Assembly (NCBI GenBank): GCA_020429495.1
Contig: JAGQLJ010000154.1
Coordinates: 1 to 5,901 of the forward strand
Reading direction: 5' to 3'
Length of the DNA stretch: 5,901 nucleotides
Source: Candidatus Dojkabacteria bacterium
GTDB lineage: Bacteria; Patescibacteriota; Dojkabacteria; J137
Below are positions 5,855 to 5,901 of the stretch, piece by piece (position 1 is the stretch's first letter; every line of letters starts with the position of its first letter). The notes beneath the pieces were generated by a model. It saw nothing but the letters and a program-made list of their open reading frames with translations, was not told the origin of the DNA and made no database searches. A program made the translations under genes and the position numbers.

Positions 5855-5901
5855 TTACTCTGCCACTACTTCTGACCAGTAGTAATATTCTACAGTAATA
5901 T
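5855..5901 (-). CDS. 3' end of an upstream gene (last 14 residues)
   Basis: The minus strand is open from the window edge to a TAA at 5857-5855, in the same frame as the next gene. It reads ITVEYYYWSEVVAE, an aromatic, acid-ended tail that looks like the last strand of a folded domain. Only three bases separate its stop from the ATG at 5851, as expected for another member of the same operon. Too little is visible for a family call, and chance openness over 14 codons cannot be excluded. Confidence 0.5.
   Translation of the reverse strand, partial: ITVEYYYWSEVVAE

Overview
The window is AT-rich (roughly one third G+C by eye) and densely coded. It uses the standard bacterial code: TGA works as a stop at 466-468 and at the end of the 5086-5637 gene. 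Gene junctions overlap or abut, start codons lack convincing Shine-Dalgarno sequences, and several small membrane-anchored proteins carry an extracellular domain. Together with a compact FtsK/SpoIIIE-type translocase, this suggests a small-genome bacterium of the Patescibacteria/CPR type. That placement is inference from style, not from a marker gene.

Left part (1-1961): an unrecognised membrane protein, cut by the window edge, overlaps by four bases a family 2 glycosyltransferase with a C-terminal membrane helix. A class I SAM-dependent methyltransferase runs towards it on the other strand, and the two stop codons abut with no space between them. Glycosyltransferase plus methyltransferase suggests synthesis or decoration of a cell-envelope glycan or lipid.

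Middle (1962-4736): a 230-base divergent intergenic region separates the methyltransferase from ftsK. It holds candidate promoters for both genes and a markedly G+C-richer imperfect hairpin (2025-2079) of unknown role. The 734-residue FtsK has four N-terminal membrane segments, a short acidic linker, the alpha/beta motor with Walker A and B, and a C-terminal gamma winged helix. Behind it is an unknown 101-residue membrane protein whose start codon sits exactly where transcription should begin from an extended -10 promoter, so its mRNA may be leaderless.

Right part (4733-5901, minus strand): a tightly packed set of four genes, the first seen only as its last 14 codons. Three are complete: a 70-residue membrane-anchored peptide, an anchored protein with a cohesin-like beta domain, and an anchored Ig-like domain protein whose N-terminus resembles a type IV prepilin signal. 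They look like parts of one surface-exposed assembly and are the most likely place for something undescribed.
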